Shown: positions 1 through 8,266 of the stretch, in pieces
How positions within the stretch are numbered: position 1 is the stretch's first letter
Layout of the letters: each line of letters starts with the position of its first letter
Assembly (NCBI RefSeq): GCF_005233835.1
Contig: NZ_SZQA01000021.1
Span: forward strand, 1-64,000
Source: Herbidospora galbida
Lineage (GTDB): Bacteria; Actinomycetota; Actinomycetes; Streptosporangiales; Streptosporangiaceae
Direction: 5' to 3'
Length of the DNA stretch: 64,000 nt
Notes under the pieces: model-generated
What the model was told of the DNA's origin: nothing
Seen by the model: the letters and a program-made list of their open reading frames with translations, nothing else
Databases searched by the model: none
Position numbers and translations under genes: made by a program

Positions 1-1
1 G

Positions 2-1003
2 GAGCCGGCCGCCGCGCAGGCCGCCGTCGCGACCGCGCGGGCCCGCGCCGAGGCGCTGTCGGGTACGACCGGGCCCGGCGCGACCGCCGACGGGCACCCC
101 GTCCCGCTGCTCGCCAACGTCGGTGGCCCGAAAGACCTCGAAGCGGCGCTGGCCAACGGCGCCGAGGGCGTCGGTCTCTACCGCACCGAGTTCCTCTTCC
201 TCGATCGCGCCGACGCGCCGACCGAGGAGGAGCAGCAGGCCGCCTACCGGGCCGTCTTCGACGCCTTCCCCGGCGGACGCGTCGTGGTCCGCACCCTCGA
301 CGCGGGCGCCGACAAGCCCCTCGCCTTCCTGCCGCCGCCCGGCGAGGAGCCCAACCCGGCCCTCGGCGAGCGCGGCCTGCGCATGTTCCGCCGCTATCCC
401 GACATGATGGCCGCCCAGCTCGGTGCGCTGGCCCGTGCCGCCGAGGGCACCGAGGCGATCCCCTACGTCATGGCCCCGATGGTGGCGACCGTCGCCGAGG
501 CGGCCTGGTTCGCCGACGCGTGCCACGCGGCCGGGCTGGAGACCGCCGGCATCATGATCGAGGTGCCGTCGGCCGCGCTGCGCGCCCGCGACCTGGCCGG
601 GGTGGTCGACTTCTTCTCGATCGGCACCAACGACCTCACCCAGTACGCCATGGCCGCCGACCGTCAGATCGCCGGGGTCTCCGACCTGCAGGATCCCTGG
701 CATCCGGCGGTGCTCGACCTCATCGCGCTGGCCGCCGGGGCGGCGGGCGCGGCCGGGAAGAGCTGCGGGGTCTGCGGCGAGGCCGGCGCCGATCCGGTGC
801 TGGCCTGTGTGCTGGTCGGACTGGGTGTGACATCGCTGTCGATGGGCGCCCCGGCGCTGCCGTGGGTACGCGCGTCGCTGGCCCGGCACACCCTTGACCA
901 GTGCCGCGCGGCGGCCGACGCCGCCCGAGACGCACCGGGCGCGTCCGAGGCGAAGGCGGCGGCCCGCGCCCACCTGACCGGCCTCGATGATCTGGGGCTC
1001 TAG
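2..1003 (+). CDS. ptsI: Phosphoenolpyruvate-protein phosphotransferase (PTS enzyme I), C-terminal part
   Basis: The window opens inside this gene; the frame starting at base 2 stays open to the TAG at 1001-1003 (333 residues). Enzyme I takes phosphate from PEP and passes it to HPr, in the cytoplasm, as the first step of sugar PTS transport. The segment is the PEP-binding TIM-barrel domain: GLYRTEFLF near residue 60, SIGTNDLTQY near residue 208 and GVCGEAGADP near residue 257, whose Cys is the family's catalytic acid/base. The phospho-His domain lies upstream of the window. The C-terminal tail is Ala-rich and variable. Identification is firm from these motifs. Confidence 0.95.
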   Translation, partial: EPAAAQAAVATARARAEALSGTTGPGATADGHPVPLLANVGGPKDLEAALANGAEGVGLYRTEFLFLDRADAPTEEEQQAAYRAVFDAFPGGRVVVRTLDAGADKPLAFLPPPGEEPNPALGERGLRMFRRYPDMMAAQLGALARAAEGTEAIPYVMAPMVATVAEAAWFADACHAAGLETAGIMIEVPSAALRARDLAGVVDFFSIGTNDLTQYAMAADRQIAGVSDLQDPWHPAVLDLIALAAGAAGAAGKSCGVCGEAGADPVLACVLVGLGVTSLSMGAPALPWVRASLARHTLDQCRAAADAARDAPGASEAKAAARAHLTGLDDLGL

Positions 1004-1007
1004 CCGC

Positions 1008-1013
1008 TACGGT
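1008..1013 (+). promoter_or_regulatory. -10 element TACGGT of a likely leaderless promoter
   Basis: TACGGT fits the actinobacterial TAnnnT -10 pattern and lies 7 nt before the GTG at 1021. This would place the transcription start at the start codon of the NagZ-type gene. It is the reason 1021 is preferred to the GTG at 1012, which overlaps the box. No clear -35 is seen. Confidence 0.4.
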
Positions 1014-1020
1014 GTCTGGC

Positions 1021-2310
1021 GTGTCCCTCCACAGGGCGCTGCTCGGCGCCGGTCTGCTCGTCGTCGTGGCGGGGTGTTCGACCACCCCGCCACGCACCGC
1101 CCTCCCCAGTTCCCCGACGACCTCGGTCGTCGCCCCGCCCCCCGCTCCCAGCCCGTCGCCGTCTCCCACTGAAGATCCGATGGCCGAGATGACCGTCGAG
1201 GAGAAGGTCGGCCAGCTCTTCATGCCGGTGCTCTACGGCTCGTCGGCCCGGTCGGCCCACCAGGAGAACCTGGCCCGCTACGGCGTCGGCAGCCCGGTCG
1301 AGGTGATCCAGAAGTACCACCTGGGCGGCGTCATCCTGTTCCCCGGCACGGGCAACATCCAGAGCGCCCGCCAGGTCGCCACGTTCACCGCCGGCCTGCG
1401 CTCGGCGGCGAAGAAGGTGCCGCTGCTGATCGGCGTCGACCAGGAGAACGGCATCGTCTCCCGGCTCAAGGGCATCGTCACCGAGATCCCCGGCGCCTCG
1501 GTGATCGGTCAGACCGGCGACCTGCGCAACGCCCGCGACGCGGCCCGGGTCACCGCCGAGGAGCTCAACGCGCTCGGCATCTCGCTCGACTTCGCCCCGG
1601 TCGCCGACGTGAACGTCAACCCGAACAACCCGGTCATCGGGCCGCGCGCCTACGGGAACGATCCCGAAGAGGTCGCCGACATGGTCGGCGCGGCCGTGCA
1701 GGGGTTCCACGACGGCGGGGTCGCGGCGACCGTGAAGCACTTCCCCGGCCACGGCGACACCAACGTCGACAGCCACACCTCGCTGCCGGTCATCGACCAC
1801 ACCCGCGAGGAGTGGGAGAAGCTCGACGCGCCGCCGTTCAAGGAGGCCATCGCCAACGACGTCGACGCCGTCATGAGCGCCCACATCGTGATGCCCGCGC
1901 TCGACCCGTCGGGCGACCCGGCCACGCTGTCGAAGAAGATCCTCACCGGGGTGCTCCGCGGCGAACTCGGCTTCGAGGGCGTGGTCTTCACCGACGCGCT
2001 CAACATGGACGGCGTCCGCAAGAAGTACGGCGACGGCGAGGTGGCCGTCCGCGCGATCCTGGCCGGGGCCGACATCCTGCTCATGCCGCCCGACTTCGAC
2101 GTCGCCCGCGACGCCGTCCTCGCGGCGGTCGCGTCGGGCCGCATCACCGCGACCAGGCTGAACCAGTCGGTCGAGCGCATCCTGCACCTGAAGCGGGAGT
2201 TCCGCCTCGACAGCCCGCGCACGTTCCCGACCCCGGCCGAGGCCGTGAAGCTCATGAAGACCACTGAGCACCGGGCTGTGGCCCGGCGGATCACCGGCGC
2301 CGCAAAATGA
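1021..2310 (+). CDS. nagZ: Glycoside hydrolase family 3 beta-N-acetylhexosaminidase, lipoprotein
   Basis: The product (429 aa) has a lipoprotein signal peptide ending in a VVAGC lipobox, a Pro/Ser-rich linker, then a GH3 catalytic domain. The NagZ signature KHFPGHGDTNVDSH is at about residues 239-252 and supplies the His/Asp acid-base pair; the nucleophile Asp lies in VVFTDALNMDG near residue 325. GH3 enzymes of this type remove terminal GlcNAc from muropeptides or chitooligosaccharides. Here the enzyme should be anchored outside the membrane, whereas the Gram-negative NagZ is cytoplasmic. The start at GTG 1021 is chosen because a -10 box ends 7 nt upstream. The frame is unbroken and the motifs are intact. 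Confidence 0.9.
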   Translation: MSLHRALLGAGLLVVVAGCSTTPPRTALPSSPTTSVVAPPPAPSPSPSPTEDPMAEMTVEEKVGQLFMPVLYGSSARSAHQENLARYGVGSPVEVIQKYHLGGVILFPGTGNIQSARQVATFTAGLRSAAKKVPLLIGVDQENGIVSRLKGIVTEIPGASVIGQTGDLRNARDAARVTAEELNALGISLDFAPVADVNVNPNNPVIGPRAYGNDPEEVADMVGAAVQGFHDGGVAATVKHFPGHGDTNVDSHTSLPVIDHTREEWEKLDAPPFKEAIANDVDAVMSAHIVMPALDPSGDPATLSKKILTGVLRGELGFEGVVFTDALNMDGVRKKYGDGEVAVRAILAGADILLMPPDFDVARDAVLAAVASGRITATRLNQSVERILHLKREFRLDSPRTFPTPAEAVKLMKTTEHRAVARRITGAAK

Positions 2311-2313
2311 CTA

Positions 2314-2340
2314 CCCTTTGACCACATGACGGTCAAAGGG
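2314..2340. promoter_or_regulatory. Perfect 10-bp inverted repeat around the start codon of the next gene
   Basis: CCCTTTGACC (2314-2323) and GGTCAAAGGG (2331-2340) are exact reverse complements separated by ACATGAC, which contains the ATG start of the downstream HAD gene. A -10-like TACCCT (2312-2317) overlaps the left arm. It could be a repressor operator over a leaderless promoter or an mRNA hairpin presenting the start codon in its loop. Confidence 0.6.
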
Positions 2341-2976
2341 GTGCTTATCGACTGGGCCGGAGTGCTCACCACGAGCATGGCCGAGTCCATCAACACGTGG
2401 CTGGTCGGCGACAACATCGACGCCGACCACTACCGCGACGTCATGCGCGGCCTCATCACGGCGGCGTACGGCGGCGGCGCCGAGAACCCGATCCACACGC
2501 TGGAGCGCGGCGAGATCACCGCACTCGCCTTCGAGACCGGCCTGGCCGCCGAGCTGCGCACGCTCGACGGGATGCCGCCGGTCGCCGAAGGTCTGCTGAC
2601 CCGCATGTTCGCCGGGTTCCTGCCGGTCGAGGCGATGTTCGAGATGCTCCGCCGGGCGCGCAAGGCCGGATACAAGACCTGCCTGGTGTCGAACTCGTGG
2701 GGCAACGACTACGACCGCACCGGCTGGGACGAGGCGTTCGACGCCGTCGTCATCTCGGGCGAGGTCGGCATGCGCAAGCCCGAGCCGCGCATCTTCGAAC
2801 ACGCCGTCGGCCTGGTCGGGCTCGAACCGTCGGAGTGCGTCTTCATCGACGACATCGAGGGCAACATCGTCGCCGCCCGGGAACTGGGCTTCACCGGCAT
2901 CCTGCACACCCACGCCGACTCGACCATCGCCGAACTGGAGACGTTGCTGAAGGTGCCGTTGCGCGCCCTTCCGTGA
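2326..2976 (+). CDS. HAD-superfamily hydrolase
   Basis: A 216-aa cytoplasmic HAD-fold protein. Motif I is DWAGVLTT (Asp9 nucleophile); motif II is the Ser of LVSNSWG near residue 125; the motif III Lys is in MRKPEPRIF; motif IV is FIDDIEGN. The usual second Asp of DxD is Ala, as in dehalogenase-like or epoxide-hydrolase-N-terminal HAD members, so ordinary phosphatase chemistry is doubtful. Substrate unknown. It begins 16 bases after the NagZ stop, in the middle of a perfect inverted repeat. Two further HAD proteins follow within 2 kb. Confidence 0.85.
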   Translation: MTVKGVLIDWAGVLTTSMAESINTWLVGDNIDADHYRDVMRGLITAAYGGGAENPIHTLERGEITALAFETGLAAELRTLDGMPPVAEGLLTRMFAGFLPVEAMFEMLRRARKAGYKTCLVSNSWGNDYDRTGWDEAFDAVVISGEVGMRKPEPRIFEHAVGLVGLEPSECVFIDDIEGNIVAARELGFTGILHTHADSTIAELETLLKVPLRALP

Positions 2977-2996
2977 CTTCCTGGCACACTCGTCGC

Positions 2997-3503
2997 ATGC
3001 GTGTCTACCTTCCGTGCACGCTCTCCGCGCTGGCCCGCACGGCCGCCGCGGGTGAGCTGGGCCCCGCTCCGCTGACCGGGTTCGCCGTGACGCCCGCACT
3101 CGTGGAGTGGTACGTCTCCGGCGACACCGAGGAGCTCGAATACGTTGCCCTCACGGAGGCGGCCCGCGCGTCGCTGCGGATGATCGCGGCCGACCTGGCC
3201 GACGGCGTGACCGCTCCCGCCCGCCGGGTGGTGATCGCGGCCGACGTGCCCGACGCCGACGTCCAGGTCAGCCCCGACGTCGCCGAGCGCGGCCGGGTCA
3301 GGCTCGGCGCGCCGGTCCCGATGCGGCTGATCCAGGCCGCCCACGTCGACGAGGAGTCGGCGGTGCCTGACGTCGAGGCCGCCGCGCTCGCGCTCAAGGC
3401 GGCCGACGCCGGCGACGACGACGCCCAGTTCACCGTCGACGGCGCCGAGGCCCACGAGCTGCTCTGGTACGCCACCCAGGAGATCCCGGACGTCCTCGGA
3501 TAA
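2997..3503 (+). CDS. DUF6912-like conserved hypothetical protein
   Basis: A 168-aa acidic cytoplasmic protein starting MRVYLPCTLSALARTAAAGEL, with no signal peptide, membrane segment or enzyme motif that I can recognise. From memory it resembles the actinobacterial DUF6912 family, of unknown function. The ATG at 2997 is taken as the start because the conserved-looking N-terminus begins there; the same frame is open upstream only as a shadow of the preceding gene. It sits between two HAD genes on the same strand, 20 bases after the first and 13 bases before the next, so co-expression is possible. Confidence 0.75.
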   Translation: MRVYLPCTLSALARTAAAGELGPAPLTGFAVTPALVEWYVSGDTEELEYVALTEAARASLRMIAADLADGVTAPARRVVIAADVPDADVQVSPDVAERGRVRLGAPVPMRLIQAAHVDEESAVPDVEAAALALKAADAGDDDAQFTVDGAEAHELLWYATQEIPDVLG

Positions 3504-3516
3504 CCTTGTTGGCGCT

Positions 3517-4152
3517 ATGACACACATCGTCTGGGACTGGAACGGCACCCTTTTTCACGACTCCGACGCCGTCGTGAGCGCCACCAACGAGATCTTCCGC
3601 CCCTACGGGCTGGCCCCCATCGACCTCGACGGGTTCCGCAGCGTCTACTGCCGCCCGATCTGGGTCGCGTACGAACGCATGATCGGCCGCGCCCTCGAAG
3701 AGGGCGAGTGGGAGCTGCTCGACCGGGGCTTCCACGACCACTACCACCGGCTGATGGAGGCCTGCCTCCTGGCCGAGGGCGCGGTGGCCAGCCTCGCGGC
3801 CTGGGGCGACTCCGGTCGCAGCCAATCGCTGCTGTCGATGTGGCAGCACGAGCGGCTGGTGCCGAAGATCGCCGAGTTCGGCATCGACCACCACTTCACC
3901 CGGGTCGACGGCCTGCGCCCCTCGGGCCGCGCCGACCACAAGGCCGACCACATGGAGGCCCACGTCAGGGCCCTCGACCTCGACCCGGCCAAGGTCGTGG
4001 TGATCGGCGACAGCGTCGACGACGGCATCGCCGCGCAGCACGTCGGCGCCCGCGCGATCCTCTACACCGGCGGCATGACCAGCCGCGCCGAACTGGCGGC
4101 GCTCGGCTTCCCGGTGGTCGACTCGCTCTCAGACGCAATGGATCTGATCTGA
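3517..4152 (+). CDS. HAD-superfamily hydrolase, Gph-like
   Basis: A 211-aa protein starting MTHIVWDWNGTLFHDSD. HAD motif I is DWNGT (Asp7 nucleophile, second Asp replaced by Asn9); a cap domain follows at about residues 15-90; the motif IV region is VVVIGDSVDDG near residue 165. This resembles phosphoglycolate-phosphatase-like HADs common in actinomycetes, where DWNGT is a recurring form. Substrate unknown. A -10-like TAACCT overlaps the stop of the DUF6912 gene, 10 nt before the ATG. It is the second of three HAD proteins here. Confidence 0.85.
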   Translation: MTHIVWDWNGTLFHDSDAVVSATNEIFRPYGLAPIDLDGFRSVYCRPIWVAYERMIGRALEEGEWELLDRGFHDHYHRLMEACLLAEGAVASLAAWGDSGRSQSLLSMWQHERLVPKIAEFGIDHHFTRVDGLRPSGRADHKADHMEAHVRALDLDPAKVVVIGDSVDDGIAAQHVGARAILYTGGMTSRAELAALGFPVVDSLSDAMDLI

Positions 4153-4211
4153 CCCGATCCGGGGCAGAGGGCCTTACTCTGGGCGAACCCACCTTTTTCC
4201 AAGGCAGATTC

Positions 4212-4946
4212 ATGACGCCTCCGGAGGCAGCCATCGACCGCCGACTCGTCCTCTGGAACATCGACCTGACCCTGGTCGACGTCACGATCGTCACCCGGGA
4301 CGCCTACGCCGAGGCGTTCCGCGCGGTCACCGGGCGTCCGCTCGTGAAGCTGGCGCCCGCGATGGGGCGGCCCGACTCGGAGATCATCTTCGAGACCCTG
4401 GCGATCAACGGCATCGTGGTCGACGACGGGCACCTGCCGAGGTTCATCGAGGCGCTGGCCCGGTCGTTCGGCGACCGGCGCAAGCGGCTGGCCAAGGAGG
4501 GCCGGGCGATGCCCGGCGCCAAGGACGCGCTGCACGCCGTCTCCCGCCTCGACGGGACGGTCCAGTCGGTGCTGACCGGCACCGTCAAGTCGAACGCCAT
4601 CCACAAGCTGATGGCCTTCGGCCTCGACAAGTACGTCGACTTCGAGGTCGGCGGCTACGGCGAGGAGGTCTACCCGAAGGCCAGCCTCCTCCAGGTCGCC
4701 CAGGGCCGGGCCAAGGACAAGTACCGCGCCCCCTTCGAGGTCGTCCTGATCGGCGACTCGACCCGTGACGTGCAGGCCGCCCGGATCGCCGGAGCCGCGA
4801 TGATCGCGGTCGCGTCGGGCCGGTCGACCGCCGCCGAACTCACCGAGGCCGGGGCCGACATCGTGCTGCCCGACCTGTCGAACGCCTCCGAAGTGGTCGC
4901 CGCGGTGGCCCGCCTGACCGACCGTTATGTGGGGGGCCGACAGTGA
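4212..4946 (+). CDS. HAD-superfamily protein with Asn at the nucleophile position
   Basis: A 244-aa HAD-fold protein; the ATG at 4212 follows AAGGCAG and a -10-like TACTCT at about 4175. Motif I reads LWNIDLTLV: the nucleophilic Asp is Asn16 (AAC codon), while the second Asp (Asp18) is kept. A Thr in SVLTGTVKSN serves motif II, a Lys lies in YPKASLL, and GDSTRDVQAA gives motif IV. Loss of the nucleophile predicts loss of classical phosphohydrolase activity unless the Asn is deamidated or the protein is a binder or regulator. The remainder of the fold looks intact and the gene is not decayed. Confidence 0.82.
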   Translation: MTPPEAAIDRRLVLWNIDLTLVDVTIVTRDAYAEAFRAVTGRPLVKLAPAMGRPDSEIIFETLAINGIVVDDGHLPRFIEALARSFGDRRKRLAKEGRAMPGAKDALHAVSRLDGTVQSVLTGTVKSNAIHKLMAFGLDKYVDFEVGGYGEEVYPKASLLQVAQGRAKDKYRAPFEVVLIGDSTRDVQAARIAGAAMIAVASGRSTAAELTEAGADIVLPDLSNASEVVAAVARLTDRYVGGRQ

Positions 4947-4978
4947 CATCCCGCTGACCTCGCAGCAGGATGGGCCCC

Positions 4979-6862
4979 ATGGTGAGTGAAGGCGACGTGC
5001 TCTGGGTCCCATCGGCCGAGGTCATCCGGGATGCCCGGATCACCCGTTTCCAGGAGGCGGTCGGCCGGCCCGGCTCCTACGACGGGCTGTGGTCGTGGTC
5101 GGTCGAGGAGCCCGCCGCTTTCTGGACCGCCGTCTGGGATTACTTCGGCGTCGTCGGCGACCGTTCCGATTCTCCGGTCATAACCGGAGAAATGCCGCAA
5201 GCGCAGTGGTTTCCCGGCAGTCGCCTTAATTACGCGGAAAACGCGCTAAAAGGCCCTGCCGACCGTATTGCAGTGATATTTCGGGATGAATCGGGCGAGC
5301 GGCGGACGTACACGCTCGGAGAGTTGCGCGACGAAGTCGCGAAAGCGCGGGCCGGGCTGGTCCGGCTCGGCGTGGGGAAGGGCGACCGGGTCGCCGGATA
5401 TCTGCCGAACATTCCCGAAGCGCTGATCGCCTTTCTCGCCACCGCGTCGCTGGGGGCGATCTGGTCGTCGTGCTCGCCCGACTTCGGGGCCCCGGCGATC
5501 ATCGACCGGTTCACCCAGATCGAGCCGAAGGTCCTGATCGCGGTCGACGGCTACACCTACAACGGCAGGCGCTTCGACCGGACCGACGTGGTCGCCGACA
5601 TCGCCGCGCGGCTGCCCTCGCTCAACGCGACCGTGCGCGTCTCCGAGTGGGACTCCTTCACCCGCCCCGGTGACCTGGCCTTCGACCGGGTGCCCTTCGA
5701 CCACCCGCTCTGGGTGCTCTACTCCTCCGGTACGACCGGGCTCCCCAAGCCCATCGTGCACGGCCACGGCGGCATCGTCGTCGAGCACCTGAAGTCGCTC
5801 ACCTTCCACCAGGACCTCGGCGAGGGCGACCGGTTCTTCTGGTACACCACCACCGGCTGGATGATGTGGAACTACCTCGCCGGCGGCCTGCTGGTCGGCG
5901 CGACGGTCGTCCTGTACGACGGCTCGGCCGCCCACCCCTCGACCGGCGCCCTCTGGGACCTCGTCGCCGAAGAGGGCGTGACCTACTTCGGCACCGGCGC
6001 CCCCTACATCGTCGCCTCGATGAAGGCCGGCCTGAAGCCCGCCGGGCTCGAAGCGCTGAAGGGCGTCGGCTCGACCGGCTCGCCTCTCCCGCCCGAGGGC
6101 TTCGCCTGGATCTACTCCGACGTGTCGGCGGACGTCCAGCTCGGCTCGTTCTCCGGCGGCACCGACGTCTGCACCGGGTTCGTCGGCGCGGTCAGGACCC
6201 TGCCGGTCCGCGCGGGCGTCATCCCGTGCCGCTCGCTCGGGGCGCGGGTCGAGGCGTTCGACCCGGCGGGCGAGCCCGTCACCGGCGAGGTCGGCGAGCT
6301 CGTCATCACCGCGCCGATGCCCTCGATGCCGGTCATGTTCTGGAACGACCCCGACGGCCGCCGCTACCGGGAGTCGTACTTCGAGGAGTACCCCGGCGTC
6401 TGGCGGCACGGCGACTGGATCAAGATCCTGCCCGACGGGGGCAGCGTCATCTACGGCCGGTCCGACTCGACCCTCAACCGGGGCGGGGTGCGGATGGGCA
6501 CCAGCGAGTTCTACCGCGTGGTCGAGCGCTTCGACGCCGTCGCCGACAGCCTCGTCATCGACACCGGCCGGCTCGGCCAGGAGGGCCGGCTGCTGCTCTA
6601 CATCGCCCTCGCCGAAGGACGCGATCTCGACGAGACCCTCGTCAAGGAGCTGAAGACGGCGCTGCGCACCGAGCTGTCGCCGCGCCACGTGCCCGACGAG
6701 ATCGCGGCCGTGCCGGGGATCCCGCGCACCCTGTCGGGCAAGAAGCTCGAAGTGCCGGTGCGCAAGATCCTCCAGGGCGTGCCGGTCGAGCAGGCCGCCA
6801 ACCCCGACGCGATGGCCAACCCCGAGGTGCTGGCGTTCTTCACACCCCTTGCGGATGCCTGA
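4979..6862 (+). CDS. aacS: Acetoacetyl-CoA synthetase
   Basis: A 627-aa ANL-superfamily ligase that activates acetoacetate (ATP + CoA to acetoacetyl-CoA + AMP + PPi), used in ketone-body or polyhydroxybutyrate carbon recovery. Features: N-terminal acetyl-CoA-synthetase-type segment, P-loop YSSGTTGLPKPIVHG near residue 245, GTDVCTGF, hinge GRSDSTLNRGGVRMG, and the C-terminal Lys of LSGKKLEVP. The family-typical FFWYTTTGWMMWN is present. AGCAGGA sits at a good distance from ATG 4979; an ATG at 4970 overlaps that site and is less likely. Its 3' end overlaps the next, convergent gene by 23 bases. Bases about 5165-5290 are unusually AT-rich. Confidence 0.93.
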   Translation: MVSEGDVLWVPSAEVIRDARITRFQEAVGRPGSYDGLWSWSVEEPAAFWTAVWDYFGVVGDRSDSPVITGEMPQAQWFPGSRLNYAENALKGPADRIAVIFRDESGERRTYTLGELRDEVAKARAGLVRLGVGKGDRVAGYLPNIPEALIAFLATASLGAIWSSCSPDFGAPAIIDRFTQIEPKVLIAVDGYTYNGRRFDRTDVVADIAARLPSLNATVRVSEWDSFTRPGDLAFDRVPFDHPLWVLYSSGTTGLPKPIVHGHGGIVVEHLKSLTFHQDLGEGDRFFWYTTTGWMMWNYLAGGLLVGATVVLYDGSAAHPSTGALWDLVAEEGVTYFGTGAPYIVASMKAGLKPAGLEALKGVGSTGSPLPPEGFAWIYSDVSADVQLGSFSGGTDVCTGFVGAVRTLPVRAGVIPCRSLGARVEAFDPAGEPVTGEVGELVITAPMPSMPVMFWNDPDGRRYRESYFEEYPGVWRHGDWIKILPDGGSVIYGRSDSTLNRGGVRMGTSEFYRVVERFDAVADSLVIDTGRLGQEGRLLLYIALAEGRDLDETLVKELKTALRTELSPRHVPDEIAAVPGIPRTLSGKKLEVPVRKILQGVPVEQAANPDAMANPEVLAFFTPLADA

Positions 6863-8204
6863 AGAATCCCGTCGGGTCGTAGACCTTCTTCACGGCCGCC
6901 AGCCGGGCGGCGTTGGCGCCGTAATACTGATCCTTATAGTCCTTTAGGGCTATATCGGGATAGTTAACGTAGGCATGCCGTCCGAGCCTCGGCGTCATCG
7001 AATCGCGGGCCGAGCGGACCCACGCGCTTGCGCCGTCGAAGTGGGCGTAGTACTGGAGGCTGAACAGCGCCTTCCGGTGCGGGAAGGCCGTCGCGCCGGG
7101 GGCCACCCGGCCGACCGCCCCGCCCAGCGCGTCGATCAGGACGGTGTGCCGCCCGGCCCGGCCCACCTGGGCGATGAGCGCCCTGATGGTCGCGTCGCTC
7201 ATCTCGGCGTACGCGAAATGGGAGCTGGCGCTGAACCGGTCGCGCGGCCCGGTGTGGCAGGCCTCCAGGGTCGAGCAGCCGGCCATGAAGTACATCGCCT
7301 GGAGGTAACTCAGCGACTTGACCGTCCGTGTCGACGGCGGGAAACCCTTCAGGAGGGCCTCACAGCGCGATCTGGAGCCCAAATAGAGCCCGGTGACGGA
7401 GACGGATCGCCCCGGATCCTGGGAGAGGTGCAGATTCGACCACAGCGCGTCGGGTGCCGCGGGGGCCCATTTCTGCCACTTCTTCACCACCGCGAACGCC
7501 TGCGACCACGGCCAGCGCATCGTGAACACGGTGACGTCCTGGACGGGGTGGGTCTGGTAGGTGAACGAGGTGGCGATGCCGAAGTTCCCGCCGCCGCCTC
7601 CGCGCAGCGCCCAGAACAGGTCGGGGTGGCTGCCGGCCGTGGCCGTGATCAGCTTTCCGCCGGCCGTCACGAGGGAGACGGCCTTCAGCACGTCGATCGT
7701 CAGCCCGTAGCGGCGTGCGACGACCCCGATCCCGCCGCCCAGCGTCAGGCCGGCCACCCCGACCGTCGGGCACGAGCCCGCGGGGATGCTGACGCCGCTC
7801 CTGCCCAGGGTGGCGTAGACGTCGATGAGCTTGGCCCCCGCCCCGACCGTCGCCAGGCCGCCGGTGAGCTTCACGGCCTTGAGCTGGGAGACGTCCACGA
7901 CCAGGCCGGATCCGGTCGACCAGCCGGCGTACGAGTGGCCGCCCGACCTCGGGTGCACCGCCAGGCCGTGGCGGCGGGCGAACCCCACGCAGGCCGCCAC
8001 GTCGGCGGCGGAGGCGCAGTAGGCGACGGCCCGGGGGGTCGCATTGTCGAAGGCGACGTTGAAGACGCGTTTGGCGGTGGCGTAGGAGGCGTCGCCGGGC
8101 CGTACGAGACGGCCCTTCAGCGTCCTGTCCAGCGCGGCCCAGTCGGGCGCCGCGCCCGCGAACGGCGCGAGCGCCGCCGCGGACAGAAATTCACGACGAT
8201 CCAC
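6840..8204 (-). CDS. FAD-linked oxidoreductase of the BBE (berberine bridge enzyme) family, Tat-type signal
   Basis: A 454-aa protein with an RR-containing N-terminus (MDRREFLSAAALAPFAGA) typical of Tat export, then an FAD-binding PCMH domain and a C-terminal BBE segment (YVNYPD...YYGANAARLAAVKKVYDPTGFF). His90 in PRSGGHSYAG and Cys145 in GSCPTVGVAGLTLGGG match the two residues that bind flavin covalently in bicovalent members. Such enzymes oxidise sugars, alkaloids or polyketide alcohols using O2; the substrate here is unknown. Start is GTG, with GGGGAG about 9 nt upstream. It stands alone, convergent with aacS. Confidence 0.88.
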   Translation of the reverse strand: MDRREFLSAAALAPFAGAAPDWAALDRTLKGRLVRPGDASYATAKRVFNVAFDNATPRAVAYCASAADVAACVGFARRHGLAVHPRSGGHSYAGWSTGSGLVVDVSQLKAVKLTGGLATVGAGAKLIDVYATLGRSGVSIPAGSCPTVGVAGLTLGGGIGVVARRYGLTIDVLKAVSLVTAGGKLITATAGSHPDLFWALRGGGGGNFGIATSFTYQTHPVQDVTVFTMRWPWSQAFAVVKKWQKWAPAAPDALWSNLHLSQDPGRSVSVTGLYLGSRSRCEALLKGFPPSTRTVKSLSYLQAMYFMAGCSTLEACHTGPRDRFSASSHFAYAEMSDATIRALIAQVGRAGRHTVLIDALGGAVGRVAPGATAFPHRKALFSLQYYAHFDGASAWVRSARDSMTPRLGRHAYVNYPDIALKDYKDQYYGANAARLAAVKKVYDPTGFFRHPQGV

Positions 8205-8266
8205 TGCACATCACTCCCCGAGGGTTGGTACTACCTCGTGAGACGACCGCTTGGATAACGGAACGA

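Noticed and set aside
4970-4978. ATG 4970 as the aacS start
   Set aside because: It overlaps the only ribosome-site-like sequence (AGCAGGA), which is correctly spaced for the ATG at 4979.
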